A DNA stretch of 64,000 bases. Source: Ruminococcus sp. NK3A76. GTDB lineage: Bacteria > Bacillota > Clostridia > Oscillospirales > Ruminococcaceae. Below are positions 50,186-58,323 of this stretch, one piece after another. The stretch's first letter is position 1. Each line of letters opens with the position of its first letter. The position numbers and the translations under genes are program-made. The notes under the pieces are model-generated. The model was not told where the DNA came from. It searched no databases and was given only the letters and a program-made list of their open reading frames with translations. Location: NCBI RefSeq assembly GCF_000686125.1, contig NZ_JMMA01000002.1:2728001-2792000 (forward strand). The letters are read 5' to 3'.

Positions 50186-51274
50186 CTATCTGTTGTTGCT
50201 TATAAAGGAATTTACATATGTCATGAACTGATAGCCGAGATATATTATCATGACAACATTTAAGAATACTGCCCTTGTGCGCTCGCCCGAGGTGAGCAGG
50301 AATGTCCTCTCTTCCTTCGGCTTTATCTCGTTCAGATACACAAAAAGCATATACATACCGGCTATGCCGCATATTATAACAACGCTGTAGTAGAGATTAT
50401 CTGATATCGCATCGCTGACATTGAGCACATCGGTGAAATCGCCGATGCTCGCAACGGTGTTGTTTAGCATATGCATGACTATCGTAGGCACGATAGAGTC
50501 ATACTTGACGGCTATTGCGGCAAACACAAGACCGCCTGCAAAGGCAGATGCGAACTGTGGTATATTGCCGTGCATATAGCCGAACAGGAATGCCGAGAAG
50601 AACACTGCGAGCCCCTTGCCGTAGGGTTTTAGCAGGCTGATTATCAGCCCTCTGTATAACAGCTCCTCGCAGAGAGGCCCCAACACGATAACATACAAAA
50701 ACTGCATCACCAGCGCACCTGTGCTGTTGTCTGTCAGCGAGAAATCCTGCTCCGGCACGGTAAGGCCTGCTGTACTGAGGATAGATACGATCATAGACAC
50801 GACTATCGAGACTGCTATATTGACACTCATCGACAGGGTGAACCATTTAGCGCCGCCGAGCGCCTTTTCCTTGCTGGGCTTCAGCATCGGGCGCAGGTCT
50901 ACCTTGAGCAGCAGCGTGGCGACTGCGATAAGTATACCCATAGACACGAGCACTATAGACAGGTTGCCGAGCATCGTGACAAAGCTCGAATTTGCGAATT
51001 CCCTGTGCTTTGAGAAATATTTCCTTATCTCATCAAAGCTGAATGTGAAAGAGCCCGACTTCACATAGTAGAGAATATAGTAATAAACATAGCCGAAAGC
51101 CGTTGTAAGCAGCTCATATAGTATCAGCAGAGCGCCGAGCTTTGCTGCGGCTACGAACAGCCCGTGCTTTTCGGCCTTTTTCTGCTCCTGAGCCATCATC
51201 ATGGGGTCGTTGTTAAACGGCGGGCCGCCGTAATACTGCCCCTGATAAGTACCATACTGTGAAAACTGATCCAT
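50186..51274 (-). CDS. CPBP-family intramembrane glutamic endopeptidase
   Basis: A 362-residue protein with about eight membrane helices and the CPBP (Abi/CAAX protease, Rce1-like) motifs EELLYRG near residue 205, FLFGYMHGN near 235, and HMLNN near 275, which supply the catalytic Glu and His. The N-terminal 40 residues are Gln/Tyr/Pro-rich and cytoplasmic, echoing the Pro/Gln region of the next gene product. In Firmicutes such proteins act in bacteriocin immunity, peptide maturation or surface anchoring. ATG behind GAGGTT. First gene of a two-gene operon. Confidence 0.88.
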   Translation of the reverse strand: MDQFSQYGTYQGQYYGGPPFNNDPMMMAQEQKKAEKHGLFVAAAKLGALLILYELLTTAFGYVYYYILYYVKSGSFTFSFDEIRKYFSKHREFANSSFVTMLGNLSIVLVSMGILIAVATLLLKVDLRPMLKPSKEKALGGAKWFTLSMSVNIAVSIVVSMIVSILSTAGLTVPEQDFSLTDNSTGALVMQFLYVIVLGPLCEELLYRGLIISLLKPYGKGLAVFFSAFLFGYMHGNIPQFASAFAGGLVFAAIAVKYDSIVPTIVMHMLNNTVASIGDFTDVLNVSDAISDNLYYSVVIICGIAGMYMLFVYLNEIKPKEERTFLLTSGERTRAVFLNVVMIIYLGYQFMTYVNSFISNNR

Positions 51275-51411
51275 TATTATTAAACCTCATTTTATTCCGT
51301 AAAATATCTAATCATAAATTATTATAACATAATATAAAGCATTTTTCAAATGCTCTGGTGATGCATCTGTTAATTGTTTGTAAACAAATCATTTATATTG
51401 TTTTAAGTCTA

Positions 51412-51439
51412 TTGATTTTTACGGGTGAGGGTGTATAAT
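51412..51439 (+). promoter_or_regulatory. htpG promoter
   Basis: TTGATT (51412-51417), 16-base spacer, TATAAT (51434-51439) preceded by TG (extended -10). Confidence 0.8.
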
Positions 51440-51443
51440 ATAT

Positions 51444-51470
51444 TTAGCACTCAGGTAAAGAGAGTGCTAA
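51444..51470 (+). promoter_or_regulatory. CIRCE element (HrcA operator) for htpG
   Basis: TTAGCACTC, nine bases, GAGTGCTAA: exact match to the CIRCE consensus. It begins four bases after the -10 box, so HrcA bound here would block transcription start. CIRCE at htpG is less common than at groES or dnaK operons. Confidence 0.95.
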
Positions 51471-51530
51471 CAATGTACACGACGGGGGCTCGCCTCCGCT
51501 GATCTATATAATAGTAAGGAGATAATGACA

Positions 51531-53411
51531 ATGGGCACAAAACAGTTCAAGGCAGAGAGCAAAAAGCTGCTCGACATGATGATAAACTCTATCTACACGC
51601 ACAAGGAGATATTCCTGCGTGAGCTGATATCGAACGCTTCCGACGCGCTCGACAAGCTGTATTTCAAATCGCTGACCGACACATCGGTAGGTCTTAACAA
51701 GGACGACTTCGCTATCATGATAGAAGCAGACAAAGAGGCACGCACCCTTAAGATAACCGACAACGGCATAGGCATGACCGAAAAGGAGCTCGAACAGAAC
51801 TTAGGCACTATCGCCAAGTCCGGCTCGCTTGCATTCAAGAAGGAAAACGAGCTCGGCGAGGACGTTGACATCATAGGCCAGTTCGGTGTAGGCTTCTACT
51901 CGGCATTCATGGTCGCAAAGGAAGTCAAGGTAAAGTCCAAGGCCTACGGCGAGGAGCAGGCTTTTGAATGGCGCTCGAAGGGTGCCGAGGGCTACACAGT
52001 CGAGCCCTGCGATAAGGAGACTGCCGGCACAGAGATAACACTTATCCTCAAAGACAACACCGAGGAGGAGAACTACGACAAGTATCTTGACCAGTATCAG
52101 TTACAGATGCTTGTAAAGAAGTATTCCGACTATATCCGCTTCCCTATTAAAATGGAAGTAGAGCACACCCACTACGAGGAAGAGGGCAAAGAGCCGACCG
52201 TCACAAAGGAGATAGAAACGCTCAACACCATGACACCTATCTGGAAGCGCTCTAAATCCGAGCTGACAGATGATGATTACAACAACTTCTACATCGAGAA
52301 GTTCATGGACTACGAGCCGCCCATAACTCACATTCACGCAAAGAACGAGGGCACAGCCACATATGATGCTCTGCTCTACATTCCGGCAAGAGCGCCTTTT
52401 GACTACTATTCAAAGGATTATGAAAAGGGCTTGCAGCTCTATTCGAGCGGCGTTATGATAATGGAGAAGTGCGCAGAGCTGCTTCCTGACTGGTTCAGCT
52501 TTGTAAAGGGCGTTGTTGATTCGGAAGACCTCTCGCTCAACATCTCCCGTGAGCTTTTACAGCACGACAGGCAGTTAAAGATCATCGCCAAGAACTTAGA
52601 GCGCTCGATAAAGAACGAGCTTGTCAAGCTCTTAAAAAACGACAGAGAGAAGTATGAGAAGTTCTTCTCGGTATTCGGACTTCAGTTCAAGTACGGTATC
52701 TATCAGTCATACGGTGCCTGCAAGGACACGCTCAAAGACCTTATCATATTCCCCTCGTCCTTTGAGGGCAAGAACGTAACGCTTGCTGAGTATGTTTCCC
52801 GTATGAAGGAAGGCCAGAACGAGATATACTACGCCTGCGGCGAGACAAAGGAGCGCATAGACCTTCTGCCGCAGATGGAGACATTCAAGGACAAGGGCTT
52901 TGAGGTGCTCTATTTCACTCAGGAGGTAGACGAGTTCGCTATCAAGGTGCTCATGGAATACGAGGGCAAGAAGTTCGTTTCCATAAGCGACGCAAAGCTC
53001 GACCTTGACACCGAGGAAGAAAAGGAAGAAGCAAAGAAGCTTGCAGACGACAGCAAGGAAATGCTTGAATATATGCAGAAAGCGATAGAGGACAAGGTGA
53101 AGATAGTACGCCTTTCAAACAAGCTGAAGACACACCCTGTATGCCTTGCATCTGACGGCAACATAACTATAGAAATGGAGAAGGTGCTCAATTCCCTCCC
53201 CCAGAACGAGAACAAGGTAAAGGCGCAGAAGGCTCTTGAGATAAACCCCAACCACGCTATCTTCGGAAAGCTCAAAGCCCTTTATGAAAACGACAAGGAC
53301 AAGCTCTCTGACTACACCAAGCTGCTCTACGCACAGGCACAGCTTATAGAGGGTCTGCCGATAGAGAACCCGGTGGAGTTTGCAAACTTAGTTTGCGACC
53401 TTATGGTATAA
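51531..53411 (+). CDS. htpG: Molecular chaperone HtpG (Hsp90)
   Basis: A 626-residue Hsp90 homologue, ATP-dependent cytosolic chaperone. N-terminal ATPase: [36 protein letters not shown]; middle domain with the Arg-containing [14 protein letters not shown] segment; C-terminal dimerisation domain from about residue 490. Bacterial length, no linker insertion. ATG at 51531, nine bases after AGGAG; an ATG at 51525 is too close. Regulated by the CIRCE element at 51444-51470. Confidence 0.96.
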   Translation: MGTKQFKAESKKLLDMMINSIYTHKEIFLRELISNASDALDKLYFKSLTDTSVGLNKDDFAIMIEADKEARTLKITDNGIGMTEKELEQNLGTIAKSGSLAFKKENELGEDVDIIGQFGVGFYSAFMVAKEVKVKSKAYGEEQAFEWRSKGAEGYTVEPCDKETAGTEITLILKDNTEEENYDKYLDQYQLQMLVKKYSDYIRFPIKMEVEHTHYEEEGKEPTVTKEIETLNTMTPIWKRSKSELTDDDYNNFYIEKFMDYEPPITHIHAKNEGTATYDALLYIPARAPFDYYSKDYEKGLQLYSSGVMIMEKCAELLPDWFSFVKGVVDSEDLSLNISRELLQHDRQLKIIAKNLERSIKNELVKLLKNDREKYEKFFSVFGLQFKYGIYQSYGACKDTLKDLIIFPSSFEGKNVTLAEYVSRMKEGQNEIYYACGETKERIDLLPQMETFKDKGFEVLYFTQEVDEFAIKVLMEYEGKKFVSISDAKLDLDTEEEKEEAKKLADDSKEMLEYMQKAIEDKVKIVRLSNKLKTHPVCLASDGNITIEMEKVLNSLPQNENKVKAQKALEINPNHAIFGKLKALYENDKDKLSDYTKLLYAQAQLIEGLPIENPVEFANLVCDLMV

Positions 53412-53452
53412 TAATCAGGAGCAAAAGCCGCTCACTAAAGCCAAAAACACCC

Positions 53453-53481
53453 TTGACAAAACGTCAGGGGTGTGGTATACT
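53453..53481 (+). promoter_or_regulatory. Promoter of the candidate antitoxin RNA
   Basis: TTGACA (53453-53458), 17-base spacer, TATACT (53476-53481). There is no protein-coding frame with a ribosome site downstream before the terminator at 53572-53612. Confidence 0.8.
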
Positions 53482-53487
53482 TGATTT

Positions 53488-53612
53488 AAGGGAATAGCCC
53501 GAGCCCCGGAGAGAACTGCTACATTACTCTCCGGTGTTATTGGATTCCCCTTGTTGATTTTAGATGCAGTAAGCACCGCCAACCGTGCAAGGTTTTTGGC
53601 GGTGCTTTGCTT
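53488..53612 (+). ncRNA. Candidate antitoxin small RNA, about 125 nt
   Basis: Predicted transcript between the promoter at 53453-53481 and a rho-independent terminator (AGCACCGCCAA / TTGGCGGTGCT, then TTGCTTTT). It folds as AAGGGAAT / ATTCCCCTT closing stem, an inner CCGGAGAG / CTCTCCGG hairpin, and the terminator. Its CCCCTTG can pair with CAAGGGG at the toxin ribosome site, and GGGAATA with TATTCCC in the toxin leader. The 3' ends of the two convergent RNAs probably overlap at the terminator. End positions are inferred from promoter and terminator. Confidence 0.65.
53572..53612 (+). terminator. Terminator of the small RNA
   Basis: 11-bp stem AGCACCGCCAA / TTGGCGGTGCT followed by TTGCTTTT. 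Confidence 0.88.
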
Positions 53613-53628
53613 TTATAATAAGCTCAGC

Positions 53629-53727
53629 TTACTTCTTTTTACGGAAGATAAGGTAGCATAGCGTAACAACAGCCACGAGCAGTTCCATAAACGAAAACAA
53701 GCTCTCGTATGTAACATAGTCCTGCAT
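53629..53727 (-). CDS. Putative holin-like type I toxin, 32 residues
   Basis: Sequence starts MQDYVTYESLFSFMELLV and continues as one hydrophobic helix to a basic end (FRKKK). This matches the small 'putative holin-like toxin' peptides of Firmicutes type I toxin-antitoxin loci (VTYExLF start, single helix, Lys-rich end). ATG at 53727 with AAGGGGG upstream. In the leader CCCCC pairs with GGGGG around 11 bases, hiding that ribosome site, a usual feature of such toxins. A consensus promoter lies at 53796-53824. The convergent small RNA at 53488-53612 is the candidate antitoxin. Translation would insert into the membrane and depolarise it. Confidence 0.75.
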   Translation of the reverse strand: MQDYVTYESLFSFMELLVAVVTLCYLIFRKKK

Positions 53728-53795
53728 AGCCACCACCCCCTTGACCTTTTTGGGGGAATACCGCCTATTCCATAGATGAAACTCAGACTGTCTGT

Positions 53796-53824
53796 ATTAT
53801 AGCATATAAATTCGCAGCTGTCAA
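53796..53824 (-). promoter_or_regulatory. Promoter of the small toxin gene
   Basis: On the minus strand TTGACA (53824-53819), 17-base spacer, TATAAT (53801-53796): full consensus. Confidence 0.88.
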
Positions 53825-53896
53825 TATATGCCTTTCCCGTAGCCGCCGGCTACGGCCGATATATTTGAAAATATGACAATATTAACCTGTCATTTA

Positions 53897-53940
53897 ACAT
53901 ATCCCATTGTCCGCCGACAATGGGATATGTATTCTTTTTG
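53897..53940 (+). terminator. Orphan strong hairpin with T-run
   Basis: Perfect 15-bp stem ACATATCCCATTGTC / GACAATGGGATATGT, CGCC loop, then ATTCTTTTT. No plus-strand gene ends nearby (htpG ends 490 bases upstream). It may shield the next gene from read-through or end an unseen small RNA. A GTAGCCGCCGGCTAC hairpin (53843-53857) lies just before. Confidence 0.75.
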
Positions 53941-53941
53941 C

Positions 53942-53957
53942 ACGAAAAGGTTTTCGT
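53942..53957 (+). promoter_or_regulatory. Candidate operator for cellobiose phosphorylase
   Basis: Palindrome ACGAAAAGGTTTTCGT, 7-base arms with central GG, 35 bases upstream of the -35 box. Its GAAAA..TTTTC form resembles LacI-family sites. No regulator gene is in the window. Confidence 0.45.
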
Positions 53958-53991
53958 CACTAAATATTTAAACTTTTTGTTCCCGACCCCC

Positions 53992-54020
53992 TTGTAAAGT
54001 TTTGCATAATATGTTAAAAT
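53992..54020 (+). promoter_or_regulatory. Promoter for cellobiose phosphorylase
   Basis: TTGTAA (53992-53997), 17-base spacer, TAAAAT (54015-54020), 80 bases before the ATG. Confidence 0.7.
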
Positions 54021-54099
54021 AGACTTGGGCTTTATGCCTTAAAATATGAAACCAATGCAGCAGCTGCTGCAAATATATTTTTAAGGAGAGTGTGTACCA

Positions 54100-56514
54100 A
54101 TGAAGTACGGATATTTTGATCTTGAAAACAAGGAATATGTCATCACAAGACCCGATACGCCTGCACCCTGGGCAAACTACTTAGGCTCGCCCGAATACGG
54201 CGCTATCGTTTCACAGAGCGGCGGCGGCTACAGCTTTGTAAAGAGCGGCGCTAACGGAAGAATTGCGAGATACCGCTTTAACTCAAACATCGGCCTCCCC
54301 GGCAGATATGTCTACATAAGAGACAATGACGCAAAGGACTACTGGGGCGCTACATGGCAGCCTGTAGGCAAGCCGCTTTCAAAGTACAAGACAGAGTGCC
54401 ACCACGGTACTGCTTATACAACTGTCAAGAGCGAGTATGCAAACATAGCTTCCGAGCTTACATACTATGTTCCGAGAAATGCTACATACGAGGTATGGAG
54501 ACTCAAAGTCACAAACAATTCCGACAGAGCAAGGAGCCTTTCGACATTCGGCTTTATCGAGTTCACTAACGAGAACAACTACGAGCAGGATCAGGTAAAC
54601 CTCCAGTACACCCTCTTTATAACAAGAACTTCCTTCGAGGGCAACAAGATAGTTCAGCACATCAATGAGAACAGCGGCAAGGACGAGACAGGCTCCAACC
54701 ACAGAGAGCGTTTCTTCGGCGTTGTCGGCGCACCTGTTTCGGCATACAACGGCAGCCTTGACAGCTTCATCGGCTCATACAGAGACTACGGCAATCCCGT
54801 TGCTGTAGAGAGAGGCTTCTGCGACAACAAGCTAAACTTCAACTCCAACGCCTGCGGCGCACTCCAGAACGAGCTCATGCTCGACCCGGGCGAGACAAAG
54901 GAGCTCATCTATGTTCTCGGCCAGAAGGACCCGAAGACATCTGCTGAGATACTTGACAGCTACAAGGCAGCAGGCAAGGTAGATGCAGAGCTCAAGGAGC
55001 TTGTTGACTACTGGCACGGCGAGCTTGACAACTTCCAGGTAAAGACTCCTTCCGAGGAATTCAACAACATGGTTGACGTATGGAACGCTTATCAGTGCTT
55101 CATCACCTTCATTTGGTCAAGAGCTGCTTCCTTCATCTACTGCGGCCTCAGAAACGGCTACGGCTACAGAGACACAGTTCAGGATATCCAGGGTATTATC
55201 CACATCAACCCCGAGCTTGCAGCTGAGAAGATACGCTTCATGCTTTCTGCTCAGGTCTCAAACGGCGGCGGCTTACCGCTCGTTAAGTTCGACCACAACG
55301 CAGGACACGAGACCTGCCCCGACGAGAACGACGAGAACAGCGTATACGCTAAGGAAACAGGCCACCCGTCCTACAGAGCTGACGATGCTCTCTGGCTCTT
55401 CCCGACAATACTCAAGTACATCGGCGAGACAGGCAACACAGCATTCCTCGATGAGGAGATAGTTTACGCAGAGGAAGGCGGCGGCAGCGCTACAGTTTAC
55501 GAGCACTTAAAGAACGCTATCCGCTTCTCGCAGGAGAGACTCGGCGCTCACAAGATGCCGGCAGGCCTGCACGCAGACTGGAACGACTGCTTAAGAATGG
55601 GCAAGCAGGGCGAGAGCACCTTCGTTGCATTCCAGCTCTACTATGCTATGAGCGTTATCAAGGCATGGGCAGAGGAAAAGAACGACACAGAATACATCGC
55701 ATACATAGAGAAGGCACAGGCAGAGCTTGGCAAGAGCCTTTCTGACTGCTGGGACGAGGACAGATTCATCAGAGGTATCCGTGACAACGGCGTAGTTGTC
55801 GGTGCAAAGAACGACCCCGAGGCTTCAATGTGGCTCAATCCTCAGTCATGGTCAGTTATCTCCGGCTTTGCTACAAAGGAGCAGGCTGAGACTGCTATGG
55901 ACAAGGTACACGAGATACTCAACACCCCCTACGGCGTCAAGATCATGGAGCCGCCTTATGTAGATCACTACTTTGACGGTGCGCTCATGCACATCTTCAA
56001 CCCCGACACAAAGGAGAACGGCGGTATCTTCTCGCAGACACAGGGCTGGGCTATACTTGCAGAATCTCTGCTCGGCAGAGGTGACAGAGCATTTGAGTAC
56101 TTCCTCGAATCCGCTCCGGCTTCCATGAACGACAAGGCAGAGGTCAGGATCATGGAGCCCTACGTTCACGGCCAGTTCACCGAGGCTACACGTTCACCCT
56201 ATGCAGGACGTTCACACGTTCACTGGCTCACAGGCACAGGCTCTACTGTTATGGTAGGCTGCGTTGAGGGTATCTGCGGTATGAGACCCAACGCCAAGGG
56301 TCTTGTTATCAGCCCCTCTATCCCCCACGAGTGGGACGGCTTCTCGATAGAAAAGAACTTCAGAGGCAAGCACCTCTCCATCGAGATCAAGAACCCCGAT
56401 CACGTTCAGTCCGGCGTTAAGTCGATGACTGTTAACGGCGAAGCAATTGAAGGCAACTTCGTATGCGAGTGCAAGATGACAGAGAACACCAAGATCGAGG
56501 TTGTTCTCGGCTGA
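54100..56514 (+). CDS. Cellobiose phosphorylase, GH94
   Basis: An 804-residue enzyme that splits cellobiose with phosphate into glucose 1-phosphate and glucose. Beta-sandwich N-terminal domain to about residue 290, linker helices, (alpha/alpha)6 barrel to about 730, then a small C-terminal sheet. Landmarks: MKYGYFDLENKEYVITRPDTP at the start (written here only in part), YGYRDTVQDI near 350, LHADWNDCL with the catalytic acid Asp near 492, and TGTGSTVM phosphate loop near 710. No signal peptide. ATG behind AAGGAGAG. Strong codon bias suggests high expression, as expected in a cellulose user. Length agrees with Ruminococcus enzymes. Confidence 0.95.
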   Translation: MKYGYFDLENKEYVITRPDTPAPWANYLGSPEYGAIVSQSGGGYSFVKSGANGRIARYRFNSNIGLPGRYVYIRDNDAKDYWGATWQPVGKPLSKYKTECHHGTAYTTVKSEYANIASELTYYVPRNATYEVWRLKVTNNSDRARSLSTFGFIEFTNENNYEQDQVNLQYTLFITRTSFEGNKIVQHINENSGKDETGSNHRERFFGVVGAPVSAYNGSLDSFIGSYRDYGNPVAVERGFCDNKLNFNSNACGALQNELMLDPGETKELIYVLGQKDPKTSAEILDSYKAAGKVDAELKELVDYWHGELDNFQVKTPSEEFNNMVDVWNAYQCFITFIWSRAASFIYCGLRNGYGYRDTVQDIQGIIHINPELAAEKIRFMLSAQVSNGGGLPLVKFDHNAGHETCPDENDENSVYAKETGHPSYRADDALWLFPTILKYIGETGNTAFLDEEIVYAEEGGGSATVYEHLKNAIRFSQERLGAHKMPAGLHADWNDCLRMGKQGESTFVAFQLYYAMSVIKAWAEEKNDTEYIAYIEKAQAELGKSLSDCWDEDRFIRGIRDNGVVVGAKNDPEASMWLNPQSWSVISGFATKEQAETAMDKVHEILNTPYGVKIMEPPYVDHYFDGALMHIFNPDTKENGGIFSQTQGWAILAESLLGRGDRAFEYFLESAPASMNDKAEVRIMEPYVHGQFTEATRSPYAGRSHVHWLTGTGSTVMVGCVEGICGMRPNAKGLVISPSIPHEWDGFSIEKNFRGKHLSIEIKNPDHVQSGVKSMTVNGEAIEGNFVCECKMTENTKIEVVLG

Positions 56515-56533
56515 TAGTTTTCAAGGCATGATT

Positions 56534-56564
56534 AAAGACCAGTCCGGTTCGGGCTGGTCTTTTT
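56534..56564. terminator. Bidirectional terminator
   Basis: Stem AAAGACCAGTCCG / CGGGCTGGTCTTT between convergent genes, with T-runs on both strands. Confidence 0.9.
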
Positions 56565-56565
56565 G

Positions 56566-56970
56566 TTATCTGTTCAGGTATTCCGTCGGCGTCAGTGCCG
56601 GCACAGGGCTGTTTTTATAATCACGGACATTGCGTGTGACGATATGGTCAGCGCCTATGCGCTTGGCCTGACACATCTGCACAGCATCTTCGTAATCATC
56701 CGTATACATAGCTGCGGCGGCTTTAAGGTCACTTTCTTTAAGCTCAACGATTTTAAATATCATTGTTATACGTTCGATAAGCTGACAAGTTTTTTGAGGA
56801 TCAAGCTCTTTTCTCATAATATATATTATATTTGGAATAGACAAAGCAGAGATATATCCCTCTGTGTTTTTTGCTTCACAAATATCCCATATAGCTGAAG
56901 AACTCTGAAAAAAATCTTCTCTGTTAAAAAGGACATCAAGTATCACATTTGTATCAATCAGGATCTTCAT
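56566..56970 (-). CDS. PIN-domain toxin, VapC-like
   Basis: A 134-residue PIN-domain nuclease. The four acidic residues of the active site are present: ILIDTNVILD (Asp6), Glu in the region of KNTEGYISALS, DYEDAVQ and HIVTRNVRDY. Such toxins cut tRNA or rRNA. The gene overlaps the upstream antitoxin gene by 17 bases, the usual order. AT-rich compared with flanking genes, in line with horizontal spread. Confidence 0.88.
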   Translation of the reverse strand: MKILIDTNVILDVLFNREDFFQSSSAIWDICEAKNTEGYISALSIPNIIYIMRKELDPQKTCQLIERITMIFKIVELKESDLKAAAAMYTDDYEDAVQMCQAKRIGADHIVTRNVRDYKNSPVPALTPTEYLNR

Positions 56971-57187
56971 ATTTTTTCAGCCTTTCCTCACGAATAGCTT
57001 TTTCATCACGATCATTTTTTAATATACCTCTTAACTGCTGTGAAAGAAACTCAACACTTTTTTCGTGCGAGATAAGCCTTGCTGTTTCTTTTCCGTTTTT
57101 GAGAATTATGACCTCCTCGCCCTCCTGGACTGCTTGCAGATAGCGCCCGAAGTTATTCTGAAAATCCGTTGCATTTGCTATCATCAT
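56954..57187 (-). CDS. Phd/YefM-type antitoxin
   Basis: A 77-residue antitoxin. N-terminal Phd fold with ATDFQNNFGRYLQAVQEGEEVIILKNGKETARLIS, DNA-binding and dimerising; the charged C-terminus (RDEKAIREERLKKYEDPD) is the likely toxin-binding tail. ATG at 57187, eight bases after GGAGG; a GTG at 57196 overlaps the ribosome site and is rejected. Controlled by a promoter with two palindromes (57205-57244). Confidence 0.85.
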   Translation of the reverse strand: MMIANATDFQNNFGRYLQAVQEGEEVIILKNGKETARLISHEKSVEFLSQQLRGILKNDRDEKAIREERLKKYEDPD

Positions 57188-57204
57188 AAAAAGCACCTCC
57201 CTGT

Positions 57205-57248
57205 ATTTTAGCTAAGTTTATTATACCTCATTTTAGCTAAAATGTCAA
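57205..57248 (-). promoter_or_regulatory. Toxin-antitoxin promoter with paired operators
   Basis: Minus strand TTGACA (57248-57243), 17-base spacer, TATAAT (57225-57220). A perfect 16-bp palindrome CATTTTAGCTAAAATG (57229-57244) fills the spacer; a second copy of its core (TATTTTAGCTAAGT, about 57204-57217) lies after the -10 box, 25 bases centre to centre. This is the layout of Phd-type autoregulation. Confidence 0.8.
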
Positions 57249-57257
57249 GAGGTAAAG

Positions 57258-57286
57258 CCAAAGGGGCTGTTGCAGCCCCTTTTTAT
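57258..57286 (-). terminator. Terminator after the envelope operon
   Basis: Stem AAGGGGCT / AGCCCCTT with a 5-base loop, just after the lipoprotein stop at 57288. The T-run is better on the plus strand, so efficiency on the minus strand is uncertain. Confidence 0.6.
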
Positions 57287-57287
57287 A

Positions 57288-57836
57288 TCACTTCTTCTCA
57301 AACGTCAGCGCAAAGTACCAGTCCTGCGTGCCGGAGGGGGAATAGTACATCTCTATCGTGTCCCTGGCAACGGGTGTGTCGCCGCCCTGGTCGGTGCCTT
57401 CCTTGGCGAACATGAACCACACAGGGCCTTCGTAATCCTTGTGGCAGAACTTTCTGTCGCTGTTGTGCGGCTTTTCGTCGTAGCCGCTGTCCTTGGCGAT
57501 CACCATGTATGTGTAGTAAAGGTTCTCGCTCTTTTTGGCATTAAGGCTGAAGCTGCTGCCTTCCATTTCGAGCTTGTCGCCCTCGAGCTTTATGGTGCTG
57601 CCCTTAAAGCGCTCCTCGACCTCGCTGGGGCGGTAGCCTGCGTCAGAACCGTTGAAGTTGGTGATAACGTCAACGCACTCGTATTCGCCTGCCATATCGT
57701 CAAACTTCGACATATCAACACTTGAAGATGAAGACTTGTCCTTTTTGCTCTTTTTCTCGCTGCTGTCATCATCGCCGCAGGAGACGAGCGCTAAGGTCAT
57801 GGCTGCTGCCAGTATTACAGCAAGTAATCTTTTCAT
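57288..57836 (-). CDS. Small lipoprotein of unknown function
   Basis: A 182-residue lipoprotein: signal peptide with lipobox LVSC (Cys19), a Ser/Lys/Asp linker, and a domain of about 130 residues ending FALTFEKK, probably a beta-barrel-like fold. ATG at 57836 with GGAGGG seven bases upstream; the longer frame overlaps the GtrA gene and is rejected. One base separates it from the GtrA stop. Not recognised further. Confidence 0.75.
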   Translation of the reverse strand: MKRLLAVILAAAMTLALVSCGDDDSSEKKSKKDKSSSSSVDMSKFDDMAGEYECVDVITNFNGSDAGYRPSEVEERFKGSTIKLEGDKLEMEGSSFSLNAKKSENLYYTYMVIAKDSGYDEKPHNSDRKFCHKDYEGPVWFMFAKEGTDQGGDTPVARDTIEMYYSPSGTQDWYFALTFEKK

Positions 57837-57837
57837 A

Positions 57838-58323
57838 TCACGAGCCCTCCTTTTTGGGATCAGTATTCTTTCTGAACACGAACAGCTTGCTGAGCACATA
57901 GTTAGCTATGAATATGAACACCTGGCTTGCAAAGGTTATCACAGTCTGATTCATATCGCATATGTCGCAGCAGATAAAGAATATCAGCCACTCCATAACG
58001 AGTGTCGCAAGCCTCGCCCCGAAAAACGATGCCATGACCCTGAAAAACTCAGGCCATGTCTTTGTCTCGTTTTTGAAGACGTATTTCTTGTTTGTGAAAA
58101 ACGCAAACGTCACAGCGCATATCCACGACACGACAACGCCGCAGGTGTTCTCCCACTTGGGGTTGCCGGGCACAGCGTGGAATATGATCAGCTTTGTGAC
58201 TATAGAAACAAGGGTCGTCAGCGCACCGAACACGAGGTAGAGCCATTTCTCCTCGTACTTATAGTATATGTCCTGTAACTTTTTCGGCAGCAGCGAGACG
58301 AACCATTTGATAAGTGCTTCCAT
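57838..58323 (-). CDS. GtrA-family membrane protein
   Basis: A 161-residue protein with four membrane helices of the GtrA-like type. Members help move polyprenyl-linked sugars across the membrane for cell-surface glycosylation. Landmarks: YLVFGALTTLVSI near the first helix and FTNKKYVFKN after the second. The ATG directly follows the stop of the peptidyl-prolyl isomerase gene (adjacent bases), so the operon is tightly coupled. No glycosyltransferase is present here. Confidence 0.88.
   Translation of the reverse strand: MEALIKWFVSLLPKKLQDIYYKYEEKWLYLVFGALTTLVSIVTKLIIFHAVPGNPKWENTCGVVVSWICAVTFAFFTNKKYVFKNETKTWPEFFRVMASFFGARLATLVMEWLIFFICCDICDMNQTVITFASQVFIFIANYVLSKLFVFRKNTDPKKEGS

Noticed and set aside
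57288-57899. Longer lipoprotein frame from 57899 with an early Cys-rich segment
   Set aside because: It overlaps the end of the GtrA gene, lacks a ribosome site, and would bury the signal peptide that starts at 57836.
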